A stretch of 64,000 nucleotides of DNA from Sphingobium algorifonticola (GTDB taxonomy: Bacteria; Pseudomonadota; Alphaproteobacteria; Sphingomonadales; Sphingomonadaceae), in contig NZ_RZUL01000007.1 of assembly GCF_004005485.1 (NCBI RefSeq), positions 62,001 to 126,000 on the forward strand. The letters are read 5' to 3'. The first letter of the stretch is position 1. The number at the start of each line of letters is the position of its first letter. Position numbers and translations under genes: made by a program. Shown in pieces: positions 17,097 to 25,858 of this stretch. The notes under the pieces are model-generated. The model did not search any database. It was not told where the DNA came from and saw only the letters and a program-made list of their open reading frames with translations.

Positions 17097-18401
17097 ATGT
17101 TATCGAGGCGCGAAATGTTCGGCATCGGTGCGGCGGCTGCGATCTCGGCTGTCGGCACGCGAGGGCAAGCAGCCCCGGCTCAGGATGGCCCCGAATTTCC
17201 GAACCAGGTCGCCAGCCAGGCGAGGTCTGCCAAGCGAAGCGGCAAGGCCCCCTTGCGATCAGGCTTCGACATGCGCGATGGCCTTTCGCCGCGTCGGCTG
17301 ACGATGGCGATGTGGGATCAGAGCTTCGTCCTGCGTCATGGCCCCGGCGGCAGCTTCGCGGATTTCGACCGGGTGCTGAAGGAAACGGAGGACCGGCGGT
17401 ACAATGTGGTGCGGATCGATCCGATGCCGCAATATGTCGATCTGAAAAACACCGCGCAGGTGCATGATTGGCCCGATCGCGGATTGCCTTTCGTGCCATG
17501 GTCGCCGCCGCCGGGGGCACAAAAGACGCCAACTGCGCGCTGGATAATTGACTTCATGGAGAAGTTGCTGGGTCGTTCGACCTTGCACTATACACTCAGC
17601 GCCTGGTGGTTCGGCTGGCGCGGCACGCATCTCAAGGCGACAAGAACCCCTGAAAACACCATGCAGGCTGCGGAAATGTGGGCAGTCATGCTGCGTGACT
17701 GGCAGAGGCTGTTCGGGTTCGACCGCTTGCTCTATGTCGATGTCGTCAATGAATTCCCTTTCTTTGCACCCTATGTGCAAAGCCGGTTCGAAAAGGAAAC
17801 AGGCGGCGGATGGGGCAATGGTGCGTTCACGCCGACACAGGTCGAATGGCTGATACGTGAAATCAATCCTGCGCTGGCGGCGTTGCGCGGCGAATTTCCG
17901 CAACTGCGCTTCAACCTGTCGATACATGGCGATGAACGGTGGCTCGACGTCCCGGTGGAGCATGATTGTCTCGACGTGCACTTCTATGCCGATGCCGATC
18001 CGCGCTGGGATGCGCGGACTCGCTTCGGGGCCCGCAGCGCCGATTTCTTCAAGTCCGATCGGGCATATAAGGACTTTTCCACGCGGGCGATCCAGGCGTC
18101 CAAGGTAATGGCGCCGATGTTTCGCGCACGGCAGCGCGCCAAGCTCTCCAACTTCGCTGCCATGGCCGAACAGCGCGGTATGCCGCTCACCACCACCGAA
18201 AGCTGGGCATCCTGGTTCTATATCGATCACCCCGACCTGGACTGGGGCTGGTTGCTGGAATGGGCGTCATGGACCGTCGATGACGCGATCGATTTCGGCA
18301 TGTGGGGATGGACGCCCCACAATTATGTCCAGCCGCAATTCCCCAATTGGCGCGATGTTCGCTGGCACAGGGCGCTGAATGAACGATTTTTAGCGAGCTA
18401 A
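17097..18401 (+). CDS. Tat-exported clan GH-A-like glycoside hydrolase, family unassigned
   Basis: This 434-residue protein begins with a twin-arginine leader (MLSRREMFGIGAAAAISAVG) and starts at an ATG after AAGGAGAAACATC. The fold looks like a TIM barrel of clan GH-A: N218-E219 in YVDVVNEFPFF fits the acid/base Asn-Glu after strand 4, and E369 in LTTTESWAS fits the nucleophile on strand 7. Aromatic-rich segments (YTLSAWWFGWRG, FGMWGWTPHNY) suggest sugar binding. I cannot name a GH family. It is probably cotranscribed with the upstream permease, and it is the only Tat-type glycosidase here whose whole sequence is visible. Confidence 0.6.
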   Translation: MLSRREMFGIGAAAAISAVGTRGQAAPAQDGPEFPNQVASQARSAKRSGKAPLRSGFDMRDGLSPRRLTMAMWDQSFVLRHGPGGSFADFDRVLKETEDRRYNVVRIDPMPQYVDLKNTAQVHDWPDRGLPFVPWSPPPGAQKTPTARWIIDFMEKLLGRSTLHYTLSAWWFGWRGTHLKATRTPENTMQAAEMWAVMLRDWQRLFGFDRLLYVDVVNEFPFFAPYVQSRFEKETGGGWGNGAFTPTQVEWLIREINPALAALRGEFPQLRFNLSIHGDERWLDVPVEHDCLDVHFYADADPRWDARTRFGARSADFFKSDRAYKDFSTRAIQASKVMAPMFRARQRAKLSNFAAMAEQRGMPLTTTESWASWFYIDHPDLDWGWLLEWASWTVDDAIDFGMWGWTPHNYVQPQFPNWRDVRWHRALNERFLAS

Positions 18402-18426
18402 TGGCGTTCGAAATCACTTTTTTGGC

Positions 18427-18444
18427 TATCTAAAATATTAGATA
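18427..18444. promoter_or_regulatory. inverted repeat, possible operator before the aldo/keto reductase operon
   Basis: TATCTAA-AATA-TTAGATA forms a 7-bp inverted repeat with a 4-bp centre in an AT-rich gap (18402-18508). It differs from the TTGATATATCAA class, so a second regulator may act here. No U-tract follows, which argues against a terminator. Confidence 0.45.
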
Positions 18445-18508
18445 AATAATAAGAGATATTAATGCGGTTCCGTGGACGGAGCTGTGGAGAGGACGCGTTT
18501 GCACACCC

Positions 18509-19579
18509 ATGTTTCGACCTGGACGATCTGAAGCCATCGCAAGACCATCGGCGCTTACCGCTCTTGGTTTTGGCGCGGCTCCGCTCGGCAATCTCTACCG
18601 CCAGATCAGCGACAGTGATGCCGATCAAGCGGTCGCGGCGGCCGTGGCCGGCGGAGTCGGCTATTTCGATGTGGCGCCGCAATATGGGCGTGGTCTGGCC
18701 GAACAGCGTCTGGGCGACGCTCTTGCGAAACATGATCCGGAACAGCGCGCCATCCTGTCGACCAAGGTCGGAATCCTGTTGCGCCCCGACGTCGATGGCG
18801 GCGCATCCTCCGAGAGCATTTTCAAATCCTCGACAGGCCTGATCCCGCATTATGACTACAGCTATGACGCGGTGATGGCTTCGATCGAGGCCAGCAAAAA
18901 GCGGCTGGGGGGACGGGCGATCAACATCGTCTACGCCCATGATCTGGGCCGCCGCGCCCATGGCGAGCGACACGAGGAGCGCATGGCCGCCTTTCTGGAG
19001 GGCGGCTATCGGGCCCTGGCAGAGTTGCGTTCCGCCGGGCAGATCGACGCGATCGGACTCGGCGTCAACGAATGGGAGGTCTGCGAGGAAGTTCTGGCGC
19101 AAGCCGATTTTGACATCATGCTGCTGGCCGGGCGTTATACGTTGCTGGAGCAGAGCGCAGCCGCAACCTTCCTGCCCCTGTGCGAACAGCGCGGCGTCGA
19201 TGTTGTAATCGGTGGCCCCTATAACTCCGGCATATTGGCCATGGGAACGCGATCGGGCGGCGTCCCTTATTATGATTATCGCCCGGCGGATGAAGCGGTG
19301 ATCGCCAAGGTCGCGGCGATCGAGGCGATATGCGATCGACATGATGTACCTCTGGCGGCGGCGGCGCTTCAGTTCCCGCTCGCGGCGAAGCCTGTCGTAT
19401 CAGTGATCCCCGGATTTGCGTCTGCCGCCGAGCTCGAACAGGCGATCGCGCTTGTCGCATGGCGGATACCATACAGTTTCTGGCATGATTTGCAGGACGC
19501 CGGACTAATCGCGCCCGGGGTGAGCATCCCGCACGCGCCGTTCGGCGATCCTGCGGCCAAAGATAGTCTGAAGCAGTAA
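18509..19579 (+). CDS. aldo/keto reductase, probable L-fucose (D-threo-aldose) 1-dehydrogenase
   Basis: This 356-residue protein is of the aldo/keto reductase superfamily. The catalytic tetrad is visible as D54, Y59 (FDVAPQYGRG), K86 (LSTKVG) and H144 (VYAHDLG). The large insertion after K86 and the overall length fit the D-threo-aldose 1-dehydrogenase/L-fucose dehydrogenase branch, which oxidises the anomeric carbon of L-fucose and similar sugars to the lactone. The ATG at 18509 is somewhat far from a GGAGAGGA element, so the start is not certain. The stop overlaps the next start as TAATG, coupling it to the 632-residue protein. Confidence 0.8.
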   Translation: MFRPGRSEAIARPSALTALGFGAAPLGNLYRQISDSDADQAVAAAVAGGVGYFDVAPQYGRGLAEQRLGDALAKHDPEQRAILSTKVGILLRPDVDGGASSESIFKSSTGLIPHYDYSYDAVMASIEASKKRLGGRAINIVYAHDLGRRAHGERHEERMAAFLEGGYRALAELRSAGQIDAIGLGVNEWEVCEEVLAQADFDIMLLAGRYTLLEQSAAATFLPLCEQRGVDVVIGGPYNSGILAMGTRSGGVPYYDYRPADEAVIAKVAAIEAICDRHDVPLAAAALQFPLAAKPVVSVIPGFASAAELEQAIALVAWRIPYSFWHDLQDAGLIAPGVSIPHAPFGDPAAKDSLKQ

Positions 19580-21477
19580 TGACGGGGGATGTGATGCGAC
19601 AAGGGGCGGTCGAAGTCGGCGTGCGCCGGACACCTCCGGAATGGGCGGTGCTGCAACGCAGATTGATCGACATGATGAGCGAAGCCGCACTGGACTTCGC
19701 AGACCGCTATACTCGTCCAGATGGTACGTTGATCTGGCGCGACGATTGGCCAGGTATGGATGGCTCTGACGATCCCTATGAGGGCTTCCGCAATATGCCG
19801 CTGCTCTATGCGATTGGCGGTGCCGATGCTCTGCTGCCGCGCGCGCGTTTGATTTGGGACGGGATCACCTGGCAATGGACGCAATATGGCCAGATCAGGG
19901 ACGAGTTTGATCGCTCCTATGACTGGATGCATCATGGCGAGGCCTATCTGTTCAGCTATTTCATGGGACTGGCCGACCCTGAATCGCTCAAGGAACGTCA
20001 GCGCGCTGTTCGTTTCGCAGATATCTATGTGCGCAACGCCACGACCGATCCCGTTTTCGATAGGGCAACCGGGCATATGCGGGCACCCATCACGGGCAGC
20101 GACGGGCCGCATTTCGTGCATACCGCCGAGGACTGGAGCACCCATGTGCCGATCCTGGCGGAATACCTGCCGCCTTTTGAGGATCTGCCCGGCATCGACG
20201 CGCACCAGAAAACCTGTCCGTGGGACGATCCCGATGTGCTCGCTGCGATCCTGGAACGTATCAACGTCCGCCAAGCGCGTGGCGACGTTCCGATCAATCT
20301 GCTGGTAACGAGCATGGCGGTGCACGCAGCCAGTTTCACGCAGGACGACGCCTACCGTGATTGGGCGTTGGCCTATCTGGAAAACTGGGAGCGCAGATGT
20401 GCCGAGAATGGCGGCATCATCCCTGACAATGTCGGTCCAAGCGGCACGATCGGCGAATTGAACGATGGCAAGTGGTGGGGCGGCTTTTATGGCTGGCGCT
20501 GGCCGCACGGCGCCTTTGCCATTTTGGAAGCCCTGTGTGTGTCGGGAGCGAACGCCGCATTGCTGACAGGTGACATGTCAAAGCTCGACCTTGCCCGTTC
20601 TCAGATTGACATGCTCTGGCATGCCGGGCGGGATGAGAACGGCCAGTGGGTAACGCCCGTGCGGCGTTATGATGACGGCTGGCGTGATTTCCGGCCGTTC
20701 GATCCGATGTACGGTGTGCATTTGTGGAATGTGTCGATGGACCCTGCCGACGCCAAGCGCGCCGAACGCGCCTGGAGCGGGCATTATGACGAAGTGGATA
20801 CCAGCTACGGGACCTATCGCCGGACCAACGGCGGCCATGTGGGTTTCAATGGCAACAGCGCACAATGGTTCAGATTTATCCGTGGCGGAAATCCCGATTA
20901 TCCCGAACGGATATTGCGGGCGAACCTTGCCATGATGCAGGATCAGATAGAGCGGTATCGATCAGATGCCTTCGATCCCCACACCATGGACCATCGCACT
21001 GATCCGATGGCGATCCATTGCTGGCAGTTCCTGATGCCGGTCATTGTGGAAGGTCTTGCCCAACTGACGATGGGCGGGCCGATGCATATCTATCATGGCG
21101 GCCTTCAGCATGTCCGCCTGCGCTATTTCGATCCGGTGCGTCGGCGTCCCGGACTTCCGCCGACCTTGTCGGCCCTTGTGCATGACGCCTCGCCGACATC
21201 CGTCACGGTCACGCTTGTCAATCTCGACGACCAGCACGTCAGCGAGGTCGTGATCCAGGGGGGAGGCTTTGGTGAGCATCATATCGTCCGCATGGATGCC
21301 GACACGGAAAGTGGAACGATCACGCGCGACGTGGGCGCAAGCCACGCCACATTGACGATAGCGGCGGGTGCCACGGTAACGGTAAAGCTGACTGTGGAGC
21401 GTTATGCCGCCCCACCCAGTTACATGGCACCTTGGCAAAGGGAATGGCCGCCGCTGCTTAAAGGACGATCACTCTGA
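19579..21477 (+). CDS. 632-residue protein of unknown function, possibly an (alpha/alpha)6-fold glycosidase
   Basis: I do not recognise the family. There is no signal peptide or membrane segment, so the protein is probably cytoplasmic. The first 470 residues are helical and rich in Trp, Asp and His, with repeated motifs reminiscent of six-hairpin glycosidases: LIWRDDWPGMDGSDDPYEGF, DEFDRSYDWMHHGEAYLF, GKWWGGFYGWRWPHGAFA, NGGHVGFNGNSAQW. The last 120 residues look like a beta-sandwich. Start and stop are coupled to the AKR upstream and, 11 bases on, to a permease downstream. A cytoplasmic hydrolase or lyase acting on an imported oligosaccharide is a reasonable guess but remains inference. Confidence 0.6.
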   Translation: MTGDVMRQGAVEVGVRRTPPEWAVLQRRLIDMMSEAALDFADRYTRPDGTLIWRDDWPGMDGSDDPYEGFRNMPLLYAIGGADALLPRARLIWDGITWQWTQYGQIRDEFDRSYDWMHHGEAYLFSYFMGLADPESLKERQRAVRFADIYVRNATTDPVFDRATGHMRAPITGSDGPHFVHTAEDWSTHVPILAEYLPPFEDLPGIDAHQKTCPWDDPDVLAAILERINVRQARGDVPINLLVTSMAVHAASFTQDDAYRDWALAYLENWERRCAENGGIIPDNVGPSGTIGELNDGKWWGGFYGWRWPHGAFAILEALCVSGANAALLTGDMSKLDLARSQIDMLWHAGRDENGQWVTPVRRYDDGWRDFRPFDPMYGVHLWNVSMDPADAKRAERAWSGHYDEVDTSYGTYRRTNGGHVGFNGNSAQWFRFIRGGNPDYPERILRANLAMMQDQIERYRSDAFDPHTMDHRTDPMAIHCWQFLMPVIVEGLAQLTMGGPMHIYHGGLQHVRLRYFDPVRRRPGLPPTLSALVHDASPTSVTVTLVNLDDQHVSEVVIQGGGFGEHHIVRMDADTESGTITRDVGASHATLTIAAGATVTVKLTVERYAAPPSYMAPWQREWPPLLKGRSL

Positions 21478-21488
21478 ACAGCCCGCAA

Positions 21489-22757
21489 GTGACGGATGTC
21501 ATGATGACAACGAACCTGGAAACGCAACACGTTCAGGGGTGGTCCAGGCGCACGCTACTGGCGTCGTTGTTCATGATCTTTTTCGTGTTTGCCGCGAAAT
21601 ATGCGGCCATTGCGCGCGTTTTCCTGCCCAATCAGGTGGCATTGCTCAATCCTGCCGACAAGGTTGCCAACCTGGCGTTGATAACCAGCGTCACCGCTGT
21701 CGCGATCGCGATCGTCACGCCGCTCTCGGGGGCATTGTCCGATCGCACCCGGTCACGCTTCGGCAAACGGACGCCCTATATCCTGGGGGGTGCGACGATC
21801 GGTTGTGCGCTAGTCGTCATGATGCCGCAAGCGTCCAGCCTGGCGATGCTGCTGGTCCTGTGGGCAACTGGTGCCTTCTTTCTCAACGGCATGAAGGCAC
21901 CGCTCACGACCATCATTGCCGACCGCTTTCCCATCACCAATCGCGGCCTGGCGTCTGGATGCATGGGCGCGGGCCTCACATCCGGTCTCACCGCCGGCAC
22001 CATCGCGGCCGCGATACTGGTCGGCAATCTCGCCTTAGGATATACTGCATTTACCGCCGTCCTCCTGGGCGCAACGATCCTGTTCGTGTCACTCAATCGT
22101 GAGCCATCGTCCATCGGTGAGCCTCTCGATCCGTTTTCCTGGCGCCGATTTCTGAGCGACTTCTGGGTCAGTCCCCGTCGCCATCCCGATTTCGCATGGG
22201 CGTTTTTCGGGCGCTTTTTCATGTTCATGGGCTACACGGGCGTAGTTGGATATACGTTGTATACGTTGCGGGACTATATCCATATGGATGCGGCGGAGTC
22301 GAACAGGCAAGTTGCGATCATCTTTACGATCGAACTTGTTACCGCGATTATTGCCGGTCTCGGATCGGGCTGGCTTTCCGACCGGTTGCAAAGACGCAAG
22401 CCATTCGTCTTTTTGGCCAGTTTTGCGATAGGGCTATCGTTCATGGTGCCGGTCGTGATGCCCTCGCTGACGGGCATGTATGTGTACGCCGTCATATTGG
22501 GTATCGGCTATGGCGCGTTTACCGCTGTGGACATGGCCCTCATGACCCAGGTTCTGCCGAAGACCGCATATGAATCATCGGGCAAAAATCTCGGCATTCT
22601 GTCGATTGCCGTCACGCTTCCCCAGATATTTGGACTGAGCATGGCTGCGGCAATCCTTATCGGTTCCGGCAACGACTATCGCATCCTGTTCGGTTCCGGC
22701 GCATTTCTCGTCATATTGTCATCTTTTATGGTGCTGCCGATACGTTCTGTCCGGTAG
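21489..22757 (+). CDS. MFS/GPH-like sugar permease, copy 2
   Basis: This 422-residue permease has about 12 helices, with GALSDRTRSRFGKRTPY after helix 2 and WLSDRLQRRKPF after helix 8. It is paralogous to the permease at 15745 and shares its final VLPIRSVR segment. The GTG at 21489 is 11 bases after the preceding stop; an in-frame ATG at 21501 is possible. Its coupling to the 632-residue protein suggests that it imports the substrate of that protein. Confidence 0.85.
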   Translation: MTDVMMTTNLETQHVQGWSRRTLLASLFMIFFVFAAKYAAIARVFLPNQVALLNPADKVANLALITSVTAVAIAIVTPLSGALSDRTRSRFGKRTPYILGGATIGCALVVMMPQASSLAMLLVLWATGAFFLNGMKAPLTTIIADRFPITNRGLASGCMGAGLTSGLTAGTIAAAILVGNLALGYTAFTAVLLGATILFVSLNREPSSIGEPLDPFSWRRFLSDFWVSPRRHPDFAWAFFGRFFMFMGYTGVVGYTLYTLRDYIHMDAAESNRQVAIIFTIELVTAIIAGLGSGWLSDRLQRRKPFVFLASFAIGLSFMVPVVMPSLTGMYVYAVILGIGYGAFTAVDMALMTQVLPKTAYESSGKNLGILSIAVTLPQIFGLSMAAAILIGSGNDYRILFGSGAFLVILSSFMVLPIRSVR

Positions 22758-22811
22758 ATGGGGAGAATGTGCAGTTGACGTCTGCATTGTTTTGCGAGAC
22801 GAAAACGATCC

Positions 22812-23540
22812 ATGGTCACGAAAACACAAAAAGCGCCAACACGCTCACGCAACCGACAGAAGGGCCCGCAAGACGAGCCGCCGGTATCCACGCTGGCGAC
22901 CTTGAGTGATCAGGCCTATCGCAAAGTGCTTGCAGGCCTTTTCGACCGGACCGTTCCGGCAGGCGCCTTCGTATCGCAGAAGACATTGATCGATCTGCTT
23001 GATGTGCCCTTACAGCCATTGCGCGACGCGCTTCGCGTGCTGGAAGCCGAAGGGATCGTCACTATTCACCCCCGGTCGGGCATACAATTTCTGCAACCGG
23101 ACATGCAGTTCGTTCACAATACCTATCAATTCCGATCTCTGATCGAGCGAGCGGCGGCACGGCGCTTTGCGGAAACAGCTGACGATGCCGTGATTGCACA
23201 ACTGATCGACGCGCATAACGATCTGCTATCGCGGTTGGGCGAAGGTAATGCGAACGACCCCGATATGCTGGCCGAGGTGGGACTGCTCGACCAGGATTTC
23301 CATGCCAAGCTGAACGCCAATTTGAACAATCCGCTGTTGCAGACCGCTTCCCGCCGCCTGCAGAATTATGTCCGTCTCATTCAACTGGATCGGCGCATAA
23401 CTCGCCCATATGCGATGCGCACGCTGCGCGAGCACCTCGATATTCTCGAAGCCTGCGCTGAAAGGAACGCCGATGCTGCCGAACAGGCTCTGGTCGGTCA
23501 TTTTCAGGCTGCGCTCGGCCGGATGATGGGCGGCTTTTAG
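22812..23540 (+). CDS. GntR-family (FadR-type, FCD domain) transcriptional regulator, copy 2
   Basis: This 242-residue regulator has a Lys/Arg-rich N-terminal tail, a winged helix (AGAFVSQKTLIDLLDVPLQP, LRDALRVLEAEGIVTI) and an FCD domain with metal-type histidines in LREHLDILEACAERNAD. It is closely related to the regulator at 4619, especially in the recognition-helix region, so both may bind the same operator. It is the last plus-strand gene of the locus, 54 bases after the permease, and converges on the epimerase gene. Confidence 0.85.
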   Translation: MVTKTQKAPTRSRNRQKGPQDEPPVSTLATLSDQAYRKVLAGLFDRTVPAGAFVSQKTLIDLLDVPLQPLRDALRVLEAEGIVTIHPRSGIQFLQPDMQFVHNTYQFRSLIERAAARRFAETADDAVIAQLIDAHNDLLSRLGEGNANDPDMLAEVGLLDQDFHAKLNANLNNPLLQTASRRLQNYVRLIQLDRRITRPYAMRTLREHLDILEACAERNADAAEQALVGHFQAALGRMMGGF

Positions 23541-23567
23541 GGCGCGTTCCGCCGATGGCGTTGTGTC

Positions 23568-24431
23568 TTACGCAGACAAGGGGCGCACCGCTATGCGCAT
23601 CGCCAATCTGCGCTCTTCGCCAGATGCGAGAACTGGCATGCCGCCGGTTCTGTTTATGGCATCGGGCATGTGGCTCACCGGTTCAAGACAGACAAAATGT
23701 GCGTCCGGCGGCCGATAGAGATGAAGCCACGTGGCACCTTCTGCGGTAAGAGATACCGATTGCTCGTTGTCGTCATCCAGGGTCGCAATGCCAGACCATC
23801 CGGAATAGCAGTTGTCGATCAGCGTCGTGCCTGTCGCTGGCGCGCCATCCGACCAGTTGCCGAGCGCGTCCGCACGGTCGTGGTCGAGCGGAAGCCAATC
23901 GGGCGCTGCGGATTGCCAAAGACCGGCAGCCGTAAAGCGGAGTCGCATGGCCTTGCTTGCTGTAAAATAGGGATGAAATCCCAAACCGGCTGGAGCGGGC
24001 GTCCCGGCGCAATTCCGGACAGACAGGGTCATAGCCAGACTGTCGGCATAGATGCGGATTATCTGGACTGCGCGATAGGCCCAGGGCCAGTCCGCTGTGC
24101 CTGCATGATCGTGCACAAGTGTAGCGCAATTTGCCGTCGCAGCCTCGACCGACCAGTGCGATGTCCAGCCGACACCATGCAGGCTGTGCGGATGCGCGCC
24201 GAAATTCCGCGGCAGTCGATAGTTTTGCCCATCAAAACGGAACTGCCCATGCGCGATCCGGTTCGCGTAAGGGACGAGGGGAAAGCACGCCATCTCCAGG
24301 GGATCGGTAGCGTGGCATGGCGCGGGGCGCAAAACATCCCGTCCGTCAATTTGCAACCGGAGTAGTGCGCCACCCCTGCCAGGTGCAATCACGGCTTCCG
24401 CGCCGCTCGACGCGATGCGGACCAGATTCAC
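23568..24431 (-). CDS. aldose 1-epimerase (mutarotase)
   Basis: This 287-residue galactose-mutarotase-fold protein has the substrate-binding Arg in PYANRIAHG, a His in AHPHSLHGVGW, a His in LGFHPYF and the catalytic Glu in LEPVSHMPDAINR. It interconverts sugar anomers, here probably those of D-xylose. The start is GTG at 24431, overlapping the transporter stop (GTGA), so it is the last gene of the minus-strand xylose operon. Confidence 0.85.
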   Translation of the reverse strand: MNLVRIASSGAEAVIAPGRGGALLRLQIDGRDVLRPAPCHATDPLEMACFPLVPYANRIAHGQFRFDGQNYRLPRNFGAHPHSLHGVGWTSHWSVEAATANCATLVHDHAGTADWPWAYRAVQIIRIYADSLAMTLSVRNCAGTPAPAGLGFHPYFTASKAMRLRFTAAGLWQSAAPDWLPLDHDRADALGNWSDGAPATGTTLIDNCYSGWSGIATLDDDNEQSVSLTAEGATWLHLYRPPDAHFVCLEPVSHMPDAINRTGGMPVLASGEERRLAMRIAVRPLSA

Positions 24432-25834
24432 CCGGCCATTTCCTCAAGTTCGCGCCCCCGCGTTTCGTGCACCATGCGCCGCACGAAGAAAAAAGATAGA
24501 AAAGCAGACAAGGCGTAAAAACCATATGTCACAGGCAATCCTATCCACGCAGCCAGCGCCGGGAAGCTGACCACGATCAGGAAATTGGCGGCCCATTGGG
24601 CAAATCCGGCGACAGCAAGACCCGAACCGCGGATCTGGTTGGGATACATTTCGCCAAGCATCACCCACATCACCGGGCCCCACGTCATGTTGAAAGCGAT
24701 CACGTAAAGGTTGGCGGCCACCAGGGCGATCGTGCCGGCCTGATCGGAAAGCTGAAGGCTGCCCCCTTCGAAAGTACCGGATGAGAAGGCGGCTGCTACA
24801 ACGCCAAGAGTTGCCGCCATGCCGACCGAGCCGCCAAGAAGGAGAGGCTTCCTGCCGATCCGGTCAATCAGGAATATGGTCGCGATGCAGGCCAATATCG
24901 AAAGGGAGCCTGACAGGATGTTGATGAGCAGTGCATCATTTTCACTAAAGCCAACGGACTGCCAAAGCACCGCGCCGTAATAAAACACGATGTTGATGCC
25001 AACGAACTGCTGGAACACGGCCAGTCCGATGCCGGACCACACAATAGGGCGCAGCCTGCCGGTTGATGGGTCAACGAGGTCGGAAAAACGGGGACGATGA
25101 TGATCGAGGGAGAGGCTCGCACTGATTTCCGCGATCTTCCGGTCGGCTTCCGTTGCGCCGAACAGGCGGGCAAGCACGCGATGTGCATCTCTTTCACGCC
25201 CCCGGGCCATCAAATAGCGCGGGCTTTCCGGAATGAGCAGCAAAGCCAGGAAATAAATGCCGGCCGGCAGCACCTGCATCCAGAACATCCAGCGCCATGC
25301 AGGCAACCCAAACCAGAATGATGCCGTCGACCCGCCCGCGCTGTGCGCCACAGCATAATTGACGACAAAGGCACCCGTCAGACCGGTAATGATCATGATT
25401 TGCTGGAGCGTAGACATGCGGCCGCGAATCGATGCGGGCGTGACCTCGCTGATGTAAACAGGCGCCAGAACACTTGCGGCGCCAACACCCAGGCCGCCGA
25501 TTAGGCGAGCGAAAATGAAGATTGCCGACGATGTCGCTGCGCCAGACGCAAGCGCGCTGACGACGAACATCAGGGCAGCTATCATCATCACCCCCCGTCG
25601 ACCGATCAGATCTGAAAGGCGACCGGCCAGAAATGCACCGGTGGCACAGCCGATCAGGAGGGCACCGACATTGAGACCGGTCCCAAGCTCTGACAGTCCA
25701 AAGGCCTGTTCCAACCCTTCCTGTGTCCCGTTGATGACGCCCGAATCATAGCCGAACATGAAACCGCCGATGGTCGCAACGGCAACAATCGCAGCAATGA
25801 AGGTCATGTTGACCTTTTCGCTATCCCCTTGCAT
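24428..25834 (-). CDS. MFS sugar porter (XylE/GLUT-like), probable D-xylose transporter
   Basis: This 468-residue, 12-helix permease carries sugar-porter signatures: GYDSGVINGT in helix 1, GRLSDLIGRRGVMM after helix 2, RLIGGLGVGAASVLAPVYIS in helix 4, PESPRYLMARGR before helix 7, QQFVGINIVFYYG in helix 7, and DRIGRKPLL. The ATG at 25834 is preceded by AAGGA; a TTG at 25840 is less likely. It lies 24 bases after xylC. It differs in family from the two GPH-like permeases of the deoxysugar locus and fits D-xylose/proton symport. Confidence 0.88.
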   Translation of the reverse strand: MQGDSEKVNMTFIAAIVAVATIGGFMFGYDSGVINGTQEGLEQAFGLSELGTGLNVGALLIGCATGAFLAGRLSDLIGRRGVMMIAALMFVVSALASGAATSSAIFIFARLIGGLGVGAASVLAPVYISEVTPASIRGRMSTLQQIMIITGLTGAFVVNYAVAHSAGGSTASFWFGLPAWRWMFWMQVLPAGIYFLALLLIPESPRYLMARGRERDAHRVLARLFGATEADRKIAEISASLSLDHHRPRFSDLVDPSTGRLRPIVWSGIGLAVFQQFVGINIVFYYGAVLWQSVGFSENDALLINILSGSLSILACIATIFLIDRIGRKPLLLGGSVGMAATLGVVAAAFSSGTFEGGSLQLSDQAGTIALVAANLYVIAFNMTWGPVMWVMLGEMYPNQIRGSGLAVAGFAQWAANFLIVVSFPALAAWIGLPVTYGFYALSAFLSFFFVRRMVHETRGRELEEMAG

Positions 25835-25858
25835 CCTCAATTCCTTGTTATGGCTGTA

